NCBI GenBank assembly: GCA_903892565.1
Contig: CAITIX010000450.1
Coordinates: 1 to 53,371 of the forward strand
Direction: 5' to 3'
Length of the DNA stretch: 53,371 bases
DNA from: an uncultured Acidobacteriia bacterium
GTDB taxonomy: Bacteria; Acidobacteriota; Terriglobia; Bryobacterales; Bryobacteraceae
Part shown: positions 42,969 through 51,912 of the stretch, piece by piece
Layout of the letters: every line of letters starts with the position of its first letter
Numbering within the stretch: the stretch's first letter is position 1
Translations under genes and position numbers: made by a program
Notes under the pieces: model-generated
What the model was told of the DNA's origin: nothing
The model's database searches: none
The model's input: only the letters and a program-made list of their open reading frames with translations

Positions 42969-45185
42969 TTACGAAACTTTGCTCTCGACCCAACCGCGAA
43001 TCGCATCGAAAACTTCTTTGCGATTGCTCTCGAGCATCATGAAATGGCCGTTGCCCATAATACCCCGGTCTTTCAACTGCATCTCTTCCGCATCGCACCC
43101 GGCCTGCTTCAAAAACGCCACCACCTGCGGACCTTGCGTGCGTCCCGATCTTTCGGCGGTCACGAACACAATCGGAATGCCCGCCAGATTTTTCAACTTG
43201 CGGACTTTTCCCTCGGCCTGCAACTTGTACGCCGGAGCGCCGTTATTGGCCCCGATCTCCACCGTCACAAAGTCCTCTGGCTTTGCCACCGCCGGTTCGT
43301 ACGCCAGCGGCACATCCGTCAATCCCCACGGCGTCTGCACGGTAAACGGAGCTCCCGCGCCTTCCACGTTTACGATGGCCTTCACCAGCTTCGGCCTTTC
43401 GTTCGCGACGATCCAGCTAAACGGGCCACCCGCCGAATGCACTTGCACGATTGCGGGACCGATGCGATCCAGCAACTCTGCGCCGCCGCTCGCCCACAGT
43501 TTGTGCGCCATCAAATTGTCTTGCGGGGCTGCGTTCAGGCTCGCCATAAATTGATCCACGCCCGGATCGCCGATTTCTCCCGTGCCCATCCACTTTCCCC
43601 CGGGGCGCCGGTTCGGGCCATTTGCCGAGCGCCGGAAATCCTGCGCACTCGTTTCATAAGTCGGCTGCGGTCCGATCGGCCCCAGCGCATCCGGATGATA
43701 CGGAGCACGTCCATGACCCGGACGATCCACCATGTATACGCGATATCCCGCCTGCAAATAATAGTGCGCCCAGCCCGCCTGCCCGCCGCCGTTGCCCATG
43801 TAATGCAGCATCTGACCGCTGCCGCCATGCACCAGAACCACGGGATACGGATGCTTCACATCCGCCGGCGTCCAATGCTCCACGTACATCTGCCCGGCGA
43901 CGATGGTCCCGTAGGCGAGCTTGCGACGTTCCACGCCAACCCAGAAATGTCCGTGGCCCGCCGTCTTGATTGCGGTTTCCAAAGTGTTCGCGGTTTCCGA
44001 TGTGCGAGCCGCCGCGGCCTTCGCGCCTTGATTCGCGTTCTTCTCGATCCAATCGAAAATAGGCTGCAGCACTTCGCGATTGTTTTTCTCCATCATCATG
44101 AAGTGCGCGTTGCCGTGGATCCCCAGCGCCGGGAGCTTTACGTGATCCACTTTCACGCCCGCTTGCTTCAAATACGCGACGCTGCCGTCGTCGTACGCCG
44201 TGTGATAGGAGGCTTCCGACGTAAAAACCGCCGCCGGAATATTCTTCAGATTCACCAGCTGCCGCGCCGGTTCCGCTTGGATCAAGTAAGGATCCACACC
44301 CGGCGTCGTGGGCGTAACTTTCACCGTTTTGATTTCGCTCGCATCATTTGCCGGAGGATCGTACGTCAGCTTGCATGCCGCCAGTCCCCACTTCAGCGCC
44401 CCAAACGGAGGACCAGCCGGCTCCACGCCGATCATGCCTTTCACTAATTGCGGCCGCACCTCGCCCGCGATCCATGCATTCGGACCGCCCATCGAGTGGC
44501 TCATCACAATCGCCGGACCGGTCTTGTCCAGCAACTCCCCGAGCCTTTGCCGCCAAATGTTGTGCGTGGCTTCCAGGTCCGCGATGAACGATCCGCCTTG
44601 TCCCGCGGCTACTTGATCCACCGATGGATCGCCGATCGCTCCCGTGCCCGGCCATTGCGTGTGGAGCTTTGCCTGCTCTCCGTATGGCTTCGCCACTTTT
44701 TCGGGAGCCGTGAACTGCCGCATGACCACTTCATACGTTGTCGCGCGCTCCGGAAACGGACCCTGCAGGTCGGGATGGTACGGCGATCTTCCGTGCCCAG
44801 GGCGATCCACCACGTACACGCGATATCCCTCTTGCACGAAATAATCCGCCCAACCGGGGCGCCCGTCCGGCGTGGACATCCAATCCAGCCCTTGCCCTCC
44901 GCCGCCATGCACCATCACGATCGCGTTAGGATGCCGCACCTCGCGCGGCACCATGTACTCCACGTACATTTGTTTGCCGTTGACGACGGTTCCCTTGGCG
45001 AGCGATGCGCGCTCCACGCCGAGCCAGAAGTAACTCCATTCGGCCAGGTCCAGAGGAAACGCGGATGCGGTCGATGGACTCTCCGCTACTTTCGTTGATT
45101 GCGCGCGCGCCTGCCGGGGTCGTAAAGCCGCACTCGCGATGCCAGTCGCAACAGCAGTTCCCGCGACAAAATCGCGGCGCGACAT
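42969..45185 (-). CDS. Exported double alpha/beta-hydrolase (two catalytic domains in one chain)
   Basis: The protein has 738 residues from ATG 45185; a TTG at 45209 with GGGG upstream is also possible. A twin-arginine signal (SRRDFVAGTAVATG) is followed by two complete alpha/beta-hydrolase domains. Domain one: oxyanion VMVHGGGGQGLDW, YRVYVVDRPGHGRSPYHPD, nucleophile SHSMGG, catalytic His in HGNAHFMMME. Domain two: VLVHGGSGQMLHY, YRVYMVDRPGHGRAPYHPD, nucleophile HSAGG, and GNGHFMMLE. Both keep Ser and His, so both may be active. The duplication is intragenic and old. Folded export by Tat fits a cofactor-free periplasmic esterase or lactonase; substrate unknown. Confidence 0.9.
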   Translation of the reverse strand: MSRRDFVAGTAVATGIASAALRPRQARAQSTKVAESPSTASAFPLDLAEWSYFWLGVERASLAKGTVVNGKQMYVEYMVPREVRHPNAIVMVHGGGGQGLDWMSTPDGRPGWADYFVQEGYRVYVVDRPGHGRSPYHPDLQGPFPERATTYEVVMRQFTAPEKVAKPYGEQAKLHTQWPGTGAIGDPSVDQVAAGQGGSFIADLEATHNIWRQRLGELLDKTGPAIVMSHSMGGPNAWIAGEVRPQLVKGMIGVEPAGPPFGALKWGLAACKLTYDPPANDASEIKTVKVTPTTPGVDPYLIQAEPARQLVNLKNIPAAVFTSEASYHTAYDDGSVAYLKQAGVKVDHVKLPALGIHGNAHFMMMEKNNREVLQPIFDWIEKNANQGAKAAAARTSETANTLETAIKTAGHGHFWVGVERRKLAYGTIVAGQMYVEHWTPADVKHPYPVVLVHGGSGQMLHYMGNGGGQAGWAHYYLQAGYRVYMVDRPGHGRAPYHPDALGPIGPQPTYETSAQDFRRSANGPNRRPGGKWMGTGEIGDPGVDQFMASLNAAPQDNLMAHKLWASGGAELLDRIGPAIVQVHSAGGPFSWIVANERPKLVKAIVNVEGAGAPFTVQTPWGLTDVPLAYEPAVAKPEDFVTVEIGANNGAPAYKLQAEGKVRKLKNLAGIPIVFVTAERSGRTQGPQVVAFLKQAGCDAEEMQLKDRGIMGNGHFMMLESNRKEVFDAIRGWVESKVS

Positions 45186-45584
45186 CGGCTTGTTTCTGAA
45201 TTTACGCAAATCTCCCCACCCCTGCCCAATGCAGGTAACCGCCGTAACATAACTTAATACCGATAGCGGGAGATTGCAGAATCGCGCGTCGCTGAACAGA
45301 TTTGTGACTTGTTCGAAACCTGGGGAACAAAAATGCGTTTAAGTCATGATCCTGCTCACGCAGCGGAAATTCTGCAAGCCTTCCTGTGGAAGAATCGCAT
45401 AGCGTCAAAGTATATACGGCGGACCCATAGCGTCATCCCGGCGGTCGGAACGTCTCCGGTGCCGGAAATTTCGCCCCGGAGATTCAACCGTGGTTCCGCA
45501 AGGTAACGCGCGGGCCGCAAGACGCGCGATAATAATTCGGTTCGTCACGACACGCAATATTAGGAAATACGTTTAGGAGATTCC
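45186..45584. other. Divergent spacer before the hpaB-like gene
   Basis: It holds the 5' flanks of the leftward hydrolase and rightward monooxygenase genes. Only an AGGAG site at 45573-45577 for the monooxygenase is clear. An open frame around 45309-45506 is not recognisable. No convincing promoter or operator was found. Confidence 0.4.
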
Positions 45585-47168
45585 ATGGCCACCAACGAAA
45601 GCGCCCTCCCGACCGAGCAGCTTCCGGTCTTCCGCTCCAAGCCCTACACCGGCGCGGAGTACCTCGAAAGCCTGCGCGACGGCCGCGAGATCTGGATTTA
45701 CGGAGAACGCGTCAAGGACGTCACCACGCACCCCGCGTTCCGCAATACGGCTCGCATGCTGGCGCGCTTGTACGACGGGCTGCACGATCCCAAGCATCAC
45801 GATAAGCTCTGCGCGCCTACCGAAACCGGTAACGGCAGCTATACGCAGAAGTTCTTTAAGGCTCCTCGCAACGTGGAAGAAATGGTCGGCTCGCGCGATG
45901 CCATCGCCGAATGGGCTCGCATGACCTATGGATTCATGGGCCGCAGTCCCGATTACAAGGCCGCGTTTCTCGCTACGCTCGGCGCCAATCCTGATTTCTA
46001 CCATCCCTTCGACGCCAACGCCCGCCGTTGGTACAAGAAAGTCGTCGAAGAGGTCACCTTCGTCAATCACGCCATCGTCAACCCTCCCGTCGATCGCAAC
46101 AAGCAACTGGAAGAGGTCCGCGATGTGTACATGCACGTCGAAAAGGAAACCGACGCCGGGTTGATCATCAGCGGCGCGAAAGTCGTCGCCACCACATCCA
46201 CTCTCACGCATTACAACTTCATCGCGAATAACGGACTCTTACCGATCAAGACGAAAGATTTCGCCTTCGTCTGCATCGTACCCAACGATTCGCCCGGCTT
46301 GAAGCTCTATTGCCGCCCGTCCTACGAATACATGGCAACCGCCATGGGTAGCCCCTACGATTACCCACTTTCCAGCCGCCTGGACGAAAACGATTCGATC
46401 ATCGTTTTCGACAAAGTCTTCGTGCCTTACGAAAACGTGTTCGCTTATGGCGACATCGATAAGGTCAATAACTTCTTCCCGCGCTCCGGATTTCTGCCGC
46501 GCTTCATGTTCCACGGCTGCACGCGCCTTGCCGTGAAGCTCGACTTCATCGGCGGCCTCCTGCTCAAGGGCATCGAATCGACGGGCTCCAAGGATTTCCG
46601 TGGCGTCCAAGCCGCCGTCGGCGAAGTGCTTTCGTATCGCAACATGATTTGGGCGCTCTCGGAAGCCATGGCCCGCAAGGTGTCGCCCTGGACTCCCGGC
46701 TACGTCTCGCCCGACATCGAAGCCGGCCTCGCCTACCGCGTCGCTTCGAACAATCTGTATAGCAAGTTGCGCGAAATCGTCGAAAACGTCCTCGCCAGCG
46801 CGCTGATCTATCTCCCCTCGCACTCCAATGACATGCGCAATCCCGAAGTGCGCAAGTATCTCGATCCCTACGCCCGCGGTTCCAATGGTTACGACGCGGA
46901 AGAGCGCATTAAGTTGATGAAGCTCATCTGGGACGCCCTCGGCTCTGAATTCGGCGGACGCCATTCGCTCTACGAACGCAATTATTTCGGTAATAATGAA
47001 AACATCCGTACCGAAGTCATCCACGTGGCGGAGATGATGGGCGAAGCGCAGAAGATGAAAGGTTTTGCCGAGCAGTGCATGTCCGAATACAATCTGGATG
47101 GCTGGACGGTGCCCGATCTCATCAATCCCGACGACATCAGTTTGGTGATGCGTAAGTTCGCAAAATAG
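45585..47168 (+). CDS. HpaB-family flavin-dependent monooxygenase (large component)
   Basis: The protein has 527 residues, normal for 4-hydroxyphenylacetate 3-monooxygenase-type enzymes. Recognised parts: [24 protein letters not shown], a TPTETG-like SAPTETG segment ([10 protein letters not shown]), [26 protein letters not shown], and [21 protein letters not shown]. The enzyme uses FADH2 from a partner reductase and O2 to hydroxylate a phenol ortho to its OH. The flavin reductase gene follows after 23 bp. PvcC-type members act on other phenols, so the substrate is open. Confidence 0.92.
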   Translation: MATNESALPTEQLPVFRSKPYTGAEYLESLRDGREIWIYGERVKDVTTHPAFRNTARMLARLYDGLHDPKHHDKLCAPTETGNGSYTQKFFKAPRNVEEMVGSRDAIAEWARMTYGFMGRSPDYKAAFLATLGANPDFYHPFDANARRWYKKVVEEVTFVNHAIVNPPVDRNKQLEEVRDVYMHVEKETDAGLIISGAKVVATTSTLTHYNFIANNGLLPIKTKDFAFVCIVPNDSPGLKLYCRPSYEYMATAMGSPYDYPLSSRLDENDSIIVFDKVFVPYENVFAYGDIDKVNNFFPRSGFLPRFMFHGCTRLAVKLDFIGGLLLKGIESTGSKDFRGVQAAVGEVLSYRNMIWALSEAMARKVSPWTPGYVSPDIEAGLAYRVASNNLYSKLREIVENVLASALIYLPSHSNDMRNPEVRKYLDPYARGSNGYDAEERIKLMKLIWDALGSEFGGRHSLYERNYFGNNENIRTEVIHVAEMMGEAQKMKGFAEQCMSEYNLDGWTVPDLINPDDISLVMRKFAK

Positions 47169-47191
47169 GGAGAATCGTCATCGATAGCACG

Positions 47192-47701
47192 ATGGACAGC
47201 ACCGAAGCATCCAAGCGGCCGGTGGAAGCACCGGCCTTCGACAAGCGCCAGTTTCGCAATGCGTTGGGACGTTTCGCCAGCGGCGTCACGATCGTCACCA
47301 CGCGCGATTCTGTCCGTACTCACGGCATGACCGCGAATTCGTTCGTCTCGGTTTCGCTTGACCCGCCGCTCATTCTCATCTCGGTGGATAACCGCGCCAA
47401 CATGCACACGCTGCTTCCCACGACGCGCTATTTCGGCGTCAGCGTGCTCGCCGAAGAACAGGAGCTGCTCAGCAATCACTTCGCGGGACGCGAAGTGGAA
47501 GGCATTCAGATTCCTTTCGTCGACAAAAACGACGTCCCTGTAATCGATGGGGCCGTCGCGCATTTCGTCGCCCGCGTGGTGGATGTCCACCCGGCCGGAG
47601 ATCACACGCTCTACATCGGCCACGTCGAACACTTCGAAGCTCGCGACGGCCGTCCGCTGCTCTTCCACGCGGGAAACTATCGTAAACTCCACGCGGATTA
47701 A
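47192..47701 (+). CDS. Flavin reductase (HpaC-like small component)
   Basis: The protein has 169 residues. FRNALGRFASGVTIVTTRD, HGMTANSFVSVSLDPPLILI and YFGVSVLAEEQELLSNHFAG are the standard motifs of the NAD(P)H:flavin oxidoreductase family that serves two-component monooxygenases; GPHTLYIGHV-like GDHTLYIGHVEHF closes it. It makes free FADH2 or FMNH2 for the HpaB-like enzyme encoded just upstream. No good ribosome site precedes the ATG, so translation may be coupled to hpaB. Confidence 0.92.
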   Translation: MDSTEASKRPVEAPAFDKRQFRNALGRFASGVTIVTTRDSVRTHGMTANSFVSVSLDPPLILISVDNRANMHTLLPTTRYFGVSVLAEEQELLSNHFAGREVEGIQIPFVDKNDVPVIDGAVAHFVARVVDVHPAGDHTLYIGHVEHFEARDGRPLLFHAGNYRKLHAD

Positions 47702-48063
47702 CGTGGGCTGCCATCCAAGCGAGCGAAACAACGAGGGACGTGCCGTCTGCGCGCCGGTGAACGGAGGGGGGATTCGGGATCACCGGGCTTTTGTGGGAAG
47801 AGTCAGCGGGATGACGTCCTCAGCCCTTTTTCGCGTACTCAACAGCCTGGTCATCCCGAGCGAGCGCAGCGACGAGGGATCTGTTGTTCGGTCCGCCGTA
47901 CCTCATGATTCCGGGTCTGACTCCTCTTTCCTGTGTACGGTTCTCTCCCGGTTGCCGTCCTGTCCCAGTGGCGATACAGTAGATCCTGGAGAGCCCTCGC
48001 AGGGATCCCCCTGTTCGGGAGCTTCAGAAGTCGGTTGTTGGGTGCAGTAAGGGGTCCAGTAAT
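47702..48063. other. Spacer with GTCATCC repeat before the AraC gene
   Basis: No gene. It contains module B copy 2 (47850-47888) and the AAGGGG ribosome site of the AraC gene near 48048. Nothing else stands out. Confidence 0.5.
47850..47888. repeat. Dispersed GTCATCC repeat (module B), copy 2
   Basis: GTCATCCCGAGCGAGCGCAG continuing to GAGGGATCTGTTGTT. Differs from copy 1 at a few bases only. See copies at 72, 51546 and 51796. Confidence 0.8.
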
Positions 48064-48972
48064 ATGATGCTTGCCAAGAGTCCAATATTTCGGATTCGTG
48101 AAACGCACGGGCGCGCTGGACGCACTGCCAATCGTGTCGTCTCTCACTCCGAGGAGCTTGGTTGGACTTCCCTTTACGCGGCCATTCTCGAAGAGAGTCC
48201 CTTGGATGCCGAAGAAGCGCCCATCCAGCATCCGTCGTTCATTTACCACCTCAGCCGCCCCACCGACGTCATGCGCCAAGTGGAAGGGGCGCGCAAGGAA
48301 CAAGCTCTGATCGGTCCGCGCCGCATGTGCGTCACGCCCGGCGAAGCCTCCACGCATTGGAAGCATTCCGGGACTCCCGAAATCCTGCAGGTGTATCTGC
48401 GCCAATCCGTGTACGAAGCCGCCGTCAATGAGATGTATGGCGCCGAGGCCTCCAGCACCTTGATCGTCCCTCGTTTCGCCATCCTCGATCCATTCCTGGA
48501 GCAGATGGCTATCGCTACCGCCACCGCACTGCGGGAGCGCCGCGAAGACGGCTTGTATATCGAATCGCTCGCGCAGATGATCGCCGTGCATTTGGCGGCC
48601 ACGCATTCTTCGCGATCCAAGCGAGGCACGATCCCGCAAACCGCCGCCAGCCTGCCGAGCTGGAAGATGCGCCGCCTCATGGAATTCATCGAAGTGAATC
48701 TCGATGGCGACCTCAGCTTGGAGCGCATGGCCGCCGAGGTCGATATCAGCCCGCTCTACTTGCCGCGCGCATTCAAGACGGCGTTCGGCCAGTCGCCGCA
48801 TCAGTACGTGCTCTCGCGCCGCATCGAACGCGCCAAGGATCTGCTCCGCAGCACGGCCGATCCCGTCGTCGAGATCGCGCTCGCCTGCGGTTTCTCCTCG
48901 CAAAGCCACCTGTCGAATTGGTTTGTGCGTCAGGTCGGCCTTTCGCCCGCCGTGTATCGCAAGCAGGGCTGA
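48064..48972 (+). CDS. AraC family transcriptional regulator
   Basis: The protein has 302 residues. An N-terminal ligand/dimer region (about 1-190, with FIYHLSRPTDVMRQVEG and ARRMCVTPGEASTHW-like cupin features) is followed by the C-terminal pair of helix-turn-helix motifs: LSLERMAAEVDISPLYLPRAFKTAFGQSPHQYV and DPVVEIALACGFSSQSHLSNWF. AraC proteins usually activate catabolic operons when a small inducer is bound. It lies 363 bp after the HpaC-like gene on the same strand, so control of the monooxygenase genes is likely. Confidence 0.9.
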   Translation: MMLAKSPIFRIRETHGRAGRTANRVVSHSEELGWTSLYAAILEESPLDAEEAPIQHPSFIYHLSRPTDVMRQVEGARKEQALIGPRRMCVTPGEASTHWKHSGTPEILQVYLRQSVYEAAVNEMYGAEASSTLIVPRFAILDPFLEQMAIATATALRERREDGLYIESLAQMIAVHLAATHSSRSKRGTIPQTAASLPSWKMRRLMEFIEVNLDGDLSLERMAAEVDISPLYLPRAFKTAFGQSPHQYVLSRRIERAKDLLRSTADPVVEIALACGFSSQSHLSNWFVRQVGLSPAVYRKQG

Positions 48973-49049
48973 GGGACTACATCCGGCCCCTTCCATTTTT
49001 TGGGAAATTGGCGCACAATCGTCCCAGCAATTGGTTTCTAGGAGGGGCG

Positions 49050-49430
49050 ATGCCATCGACCGAAATCCTGCAAGCCGTTGATCGAGCCTCGCGCCGCGCC
49101 GCGGCGACCGCCTATGAGGACATGCGACGCAGACTGAACCATCTCGCGACCATCGCTGTCCTCGCGCCATTCGCAGGATTTTTAGGGACTGCCGCGGGAA
49201 TAGCGAATTCTTTCGTGGGCTTAGGCGGCAGCAAGGGCGCAATTCTCGGGGCAGTGTCAGAATGTCTTTCACAAGCGATGCTGCCGACTGCCCTCGGCCT
49301 TCTCTTCGGCCTCACGTCTCTCGTGTTTTACCGGTACCTGACCCACATACTAGAGCGCGTCGATCTTGAGATGAACAGCGCCCGCCTTGATCTACTCAAC
49401 ACCTTGAGCCGCATCCGTCTGGGCGCGTAA
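49050..49430 (+). CDS. Short MotA/TolQ/ExbB-like membrane protein
   Basis: The protein has 126 residues. Two membrane segments (LATIAVLAPFAGFLGTAAGIANSF and AMLPTALGLLFGLTSLVFYRYL) flank a loop, and the GFLGTAAGIANSFVGLG motif is that of the proton channel subunits TolQ/ExbB/MotA (GLLGTVxGI). It lacks the first helix and the cytoplasmic domain of full ExbB and no ExbD/TolR partner is near. A GGAGGGG site 3 nt upstream fixes the start. It might energise the TonB receptor in this island, but an orphan role is equally possible. Confidence 0.75.
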   Translation: MPSTEILQAVDRASRRAAATAYEDMRRRLNHLATIAVLAPFAGFLGTAAGIANSFVGLGGSKGAILGAVSECLSQAMLPTALGLLFGLTSLVFYRYLTHILERVDLEMNSARLDLLNTLSRIRLGA

Positions 49431-49571
49431 ACGCTCTCGATCTGCCCCCCGCCGAGTCACAATTCTGTTCACCCGTAACCCTTTTCTGCAATCCCCACCC
49501 CATTGGATTTCAGTACCGTAGGCATGATGCGGCAGTCGCATTGCGCTAGCTTGTAAGTGGAGAGTTTGCAC

Positions 49572-50417
49572 ATGAACAGAAAAATGATCCTGAGCGCCCC
49601 GCTCGCTCTTACTTTGGTTTTCTCTGCCGCTCCCCTGTGGGCGCAGTACGAACCCGTGGGCGAATGGGCTCCGCGCTTCCACGAAGATCAGCCCGAGCGC
49701 ATCCCCGGCCCCGATATCGGCGATTACCTCGGCCTCCCCATCACCGACGCTGCCCGTCTTCGTGGCGATAGCTGGGACGCGTCGCTGCTGACGTTGCCGG
49801 AGCATCAGTGCAAGCCGCATCCTTCCGATTACGGCGTGCGCGGCCCCGCGAACCTGCGTATCTGGAAAGAAGTGGATACCGATTCGCAGAAGGTCATCGC
49901 CTATCACACGCACATTTCCTGGCAAGCGCCCGAGCGCACCATTTGGATGGATGGCCGTCCGCATCCGCCCGAGTATGCCGCGCACACCTGGCAAGGATTC
50001 TCCACCGGCAAGTGGGAAGGCGACATGCTGACGGTCACGACGACGCATTTGAAAATCGGCTGGATCCGCCGCAACGGCATTCCGCGCAGCGATCGCGCCA
50101 CGGTAACCGAACACTTCATTCGTCACGGCGAATTTCTGACCGACGCGGTGATCATCACCGATCCCGTCTATCTCACCGAGCCGTTCATCCGCACCACCGA
50201 TTGGCAGGCCGACCCGCGCCAAGCGATCGCCCCGTATCCGTGCGAAGCGGTCGTGGAAATTGATCGGCCTCTCGGCGCCGTGCCGCATCACCTGCCTGGT
50301 ACAAATGCGTTCTTGAAAGAATTTCCGGAACGGTACGGCGTGCCGGAGCAAGCGGCGCGCGGCGGCGCGGAAACCATGTATCCGGAATACCGGCTGAAGA
50401 TGGCGACACAGAAGTAG
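49572..50417 (+). CDS. Secreted protein of unknown function (acidobacterial type)
   Basis: The protein has 281 residues. The start is the ATG at 49572, 7 nt after GGAGAG. A signal peptide (APLALTLVFSAAPLWAQ) precedes a domain with TWQGFSTGKWEGDMLTVTTT, KIGWIRRNGIPRSDRATV and TEHFIRHGEFL, a pattern I recall from many secreted acidobacterial hypothetical proteins. Here EPVGEWAPRFHEDQPERIPG opens it. Its stop is 8 bp before the MBL gene, so the two are co-transcribed. Function unknown. Confidence 0.78.
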   Translation: MNRKMILSAPLALTLVFSAAPLWAQYEPVGEWAPRFHEDQPERIPGPDIGDYLGLPITDAARLRGDSWDASLLTLPEHQCKPHPSDYGVRGPANLRIWKEVDTDSQKVIAYHTHISWQAPERTIWMDGRPHPPEYAAHTWQGFSTGKWEGDMLTVTTTHLKIGWIRRNGIPRSDRATVTEHFIRHGEFLTDAVIITDPVYLTEPFIRTTDWQADPRQAIAPYPCEAVVEIDRPLGAVPHHLPGTNAFLKEFPERYGVPEQAARGGAETMYPEYRLKMATQK

Positions 50418-50425
50418 TGGGGACC

Positions 50426-51391
50426 ATGCAGATGAAATTGTTTTTCGGATCGATCGCGACGCTGGCGCTGGGTGTGGGCATAGTATGTGCGCAGCAGAAT
50501 CAGAACTTCGATAACGTCGAGGTGCATGTGCTGCCCGTGCAAGGCAACGTCTACATGCTGGTGGGCGCGGGCGGCAACATTACCGTGCAGGCCGGCAAAG
50601 AAGGCGTCCTGCTGGTGGATACGTCCTTTGCGCCGATGGCTGCCAAAGTATCGGCGGCCATTAAAACGATCAGCGACCGCCCCTTGCGCTACATCATCAA
50701 CACGCACGCGCACGGCGATCACACCGGCGGCAATGAAGCGCTCGCGAAAACCGGATCCATCATCGCTGGCGGCAATTTCGCGGGCACCACGACCGACATC
50801 GGCAACAGCGCGTCGATCATCGCGCATGAGCGCGTGCAACAGCGCATGTCCGACCAAAAGCCGGCGCTCGCGTTCGGCATGCTGCCCACCGACACATACT
50901 TTACTGCGAAGAAAGAATTATTCTTCAACGGCGAGGCCATTCAGATTCTGCACCAGCCCGCCGCGCACACCGATGGCGACAGCATCGTGTTTTTCCGCCG
51001 CTCGGATGTGATCAGCACCGGCGATATCTTCACCCCCGGCGGCTATCCCGTGGTGGATCTGGAGCGCGGCGGCAGCATCAACGGGTTGCTGGATTCCTTG
51101 AATCGGATCATCGATATGACGGTGCCTGCCGACAAACAAGAAGGCGGAACCTACGTGATCCCCGGCCACGGACGCCTGTGCGACGAAGCCGACGTGGTGG
51201 AATATCGCGACATGGCCACCATCATCCGCGACCGCATCCGCGATATGGTCTTCAAGGGCATGACGCTCGAACAAGTCCGCGCCGCCAAGCCCACGCGCGA
51301 TTACGATCCTCTCTACGGCGCCACCACCGGCTTCTGGACCACCGACAAATTCGTGGAAGCGGTCTACAAAAGTCTCAGCCCGAAAAAGTAA
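50426..51391 (+). CDS. Exported MBL-fold metallo-hydrolase
   Basis: The protein has 321 residues. A signal peptide (FGSIATLALGVGIVCAQ) is followed by the metallo-beta-lactamase fold with the zinc motif NTHAHGDHTGG, a downstream QPAAHTDGDSIV His and VISTGDIFTPG Asp, and IPGHGRL; all metal ligands are in place. SoxH/QuiP-like periplasmic hydrolases have this form; the substrate could be a lactone or ester. ATG at 50426 follows GGGG by 3 nt; ATG at 50432 is an alternative. It overlaps no gene but is tightly linked to the preceding secreted protein gene. Confidence 0.9.
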   Translation: MQMKLFFGSIATLALGVGIVCAQQNQNFDNVEVHVLPVQGNVYMLVGAGGNITVQAGKEGVLLVDTSFAPMAAKVSAAIKTISDRPLRYIINTHAHGDHTGGNEALAKTGSIIAGGNFAGTTTDIGNSASIIAHERVQQRMSDQKPALAFGMLPTDTYFTAKKELFFNGEAIQILHQPAAHTDGDSIVFFRRSDVISTGDIFTPGGYPVVDLERGGSINGLLDSLNRIIDMTVPADKQEGGTYVIPGHGRLCDEADVVEYRDMATIIRDRIRDMVFKGMTLEQVRAAKPTRDYDPLYGATTGFWTTDKFVEAVYKSLSPKK

Positions 51392-51462
51392 GGCAAGTAG
51401 ACAGAAGTCAGGAGTCAGCAGTCAGAATCAAGAGCGCGAACCGAAGCCGCAAAACCATCTCT

Positions 51463-51503
51463 ATCGGACCCGAGCCGCGACCAGAGGAAGCGGATCAGCG
51501 CCG
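51463..51503. repeat. Dispersed repeat module A, right copy
   Basis: Matches 3-43 with about three mismatches, same orientation. It is followed by module B after 42 bp, as on the left. Confidence 0.75.
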
Positions 51504-51545
51504 ACATCCCACCCGGCCCCCGTTTTCCGTTCTATCCCCTACATT

Positions 51546-51620
51546 GTCATCCGGAGCGACCGCCAGCGCACAGCGAATGCGTTGTGCGTTTTTCAATCAA
51601 GCGACGAGGGATCTGCTGTT
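51546..51620. repeat. Dispersed GTCATCC repeat (module B), copy 3, interrupted
   Basis: GTCATCCGGAGCGA at the start and GCGACGAGGGATCTGCTGTT at the end are split by about 40 bp of extra sequence, so the repeat seems to have received a small insertion. Confidence 0.65.
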
Positions 51621-51665
51621 TCTTATGTGGCAAGCTTCAGCTTGCTGCGCGCTTCAGCCCGCCTT

Positions 51666-51710
51666 GTGGGGCAGGGCTTCTGCCCTGCGGACCGAGCTTC
51701 TGCTCGGTCC
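51666..51710. repeat. GTGGGGC double-hairpin repeat, copy 3
   Basis: GTGGGGC overlaps GCAGGGC-TTCT-GCCCTGC (51671-51688) and is followed by GGACCGAGC-TTCT-GCTCGGTCC (51689-51710). Stem lengths of 7 and 9 bp and 4-nt loops equal those of copy 1 although the stem bases differ. Confidence 0.85.
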
Positions 51711-51795
51711 CGTTCCGACAAACCCCGTAGCCCCTTTACTGTGGCTCTCGCCGACATCCCACATAACTCATGCGTCTCACAAATCCCCACCCTTG

Positions 51796-51829
51796 TCATC
51801 CCGAGCGATAGTCGAGGGATCTGCTGTTC
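51796..51829. repeat. Dispersed GTCATCC repeat (module B), copy 4, short
   Basis: GTCATCCCGAGCGATAGTCG followed by AGGGATCTGCTGTT. It is a shortened form of the module. Confidence 0.7.
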
Positions 51830-51900
51830 ATCAATCAAAATCCCCCGCACCAACGGCCCTGCCGGGTCACCACGGGCTTCAACATCGCGCGTCCTACCCG

Positions 51901-51906
51901 TACAAT
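51901..51906 (+). promoter_or_regulatory. -10 element directly before the nuclease gene
   Basis: TACAAT lies 7 nt before the TTG at 51913, where transcription would start. The -35 region (TTCAAC, 17 nt upstream) is weak. No ribosome site precedes the start, in keeping with a leaderless mRNA. Confidence 0.4.
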
Positions 51907-51912
51907 AGTCTC

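Larger units (their letters stand above)
51392..51912. other. Repeat-rich 521-bp spacer
   Basis: It contains modules A (51463-51503), B (51546-51620 and 51796-51829) and one GTGGGGC double hairpin (51666-51710), with no gene between them. The density of repeats marks it as an insertion-prone site. A -10-like TACAAT closes it at 51901. Confidence 0.65.

Noticed and set aside
43044-44447. 467-codon frame opposite the double alpha/beta-hydrolase
   Set aside because: Arg/His-rich composition without motifs; it mirrors a gene with two complete catalytic domains.
51178-51912. Upstream extension of the nuclease frame by 245 codons
   Set aside because: It runs through the 3' part of the MBL gene and then through dispersed repeats; the residues show no domain.
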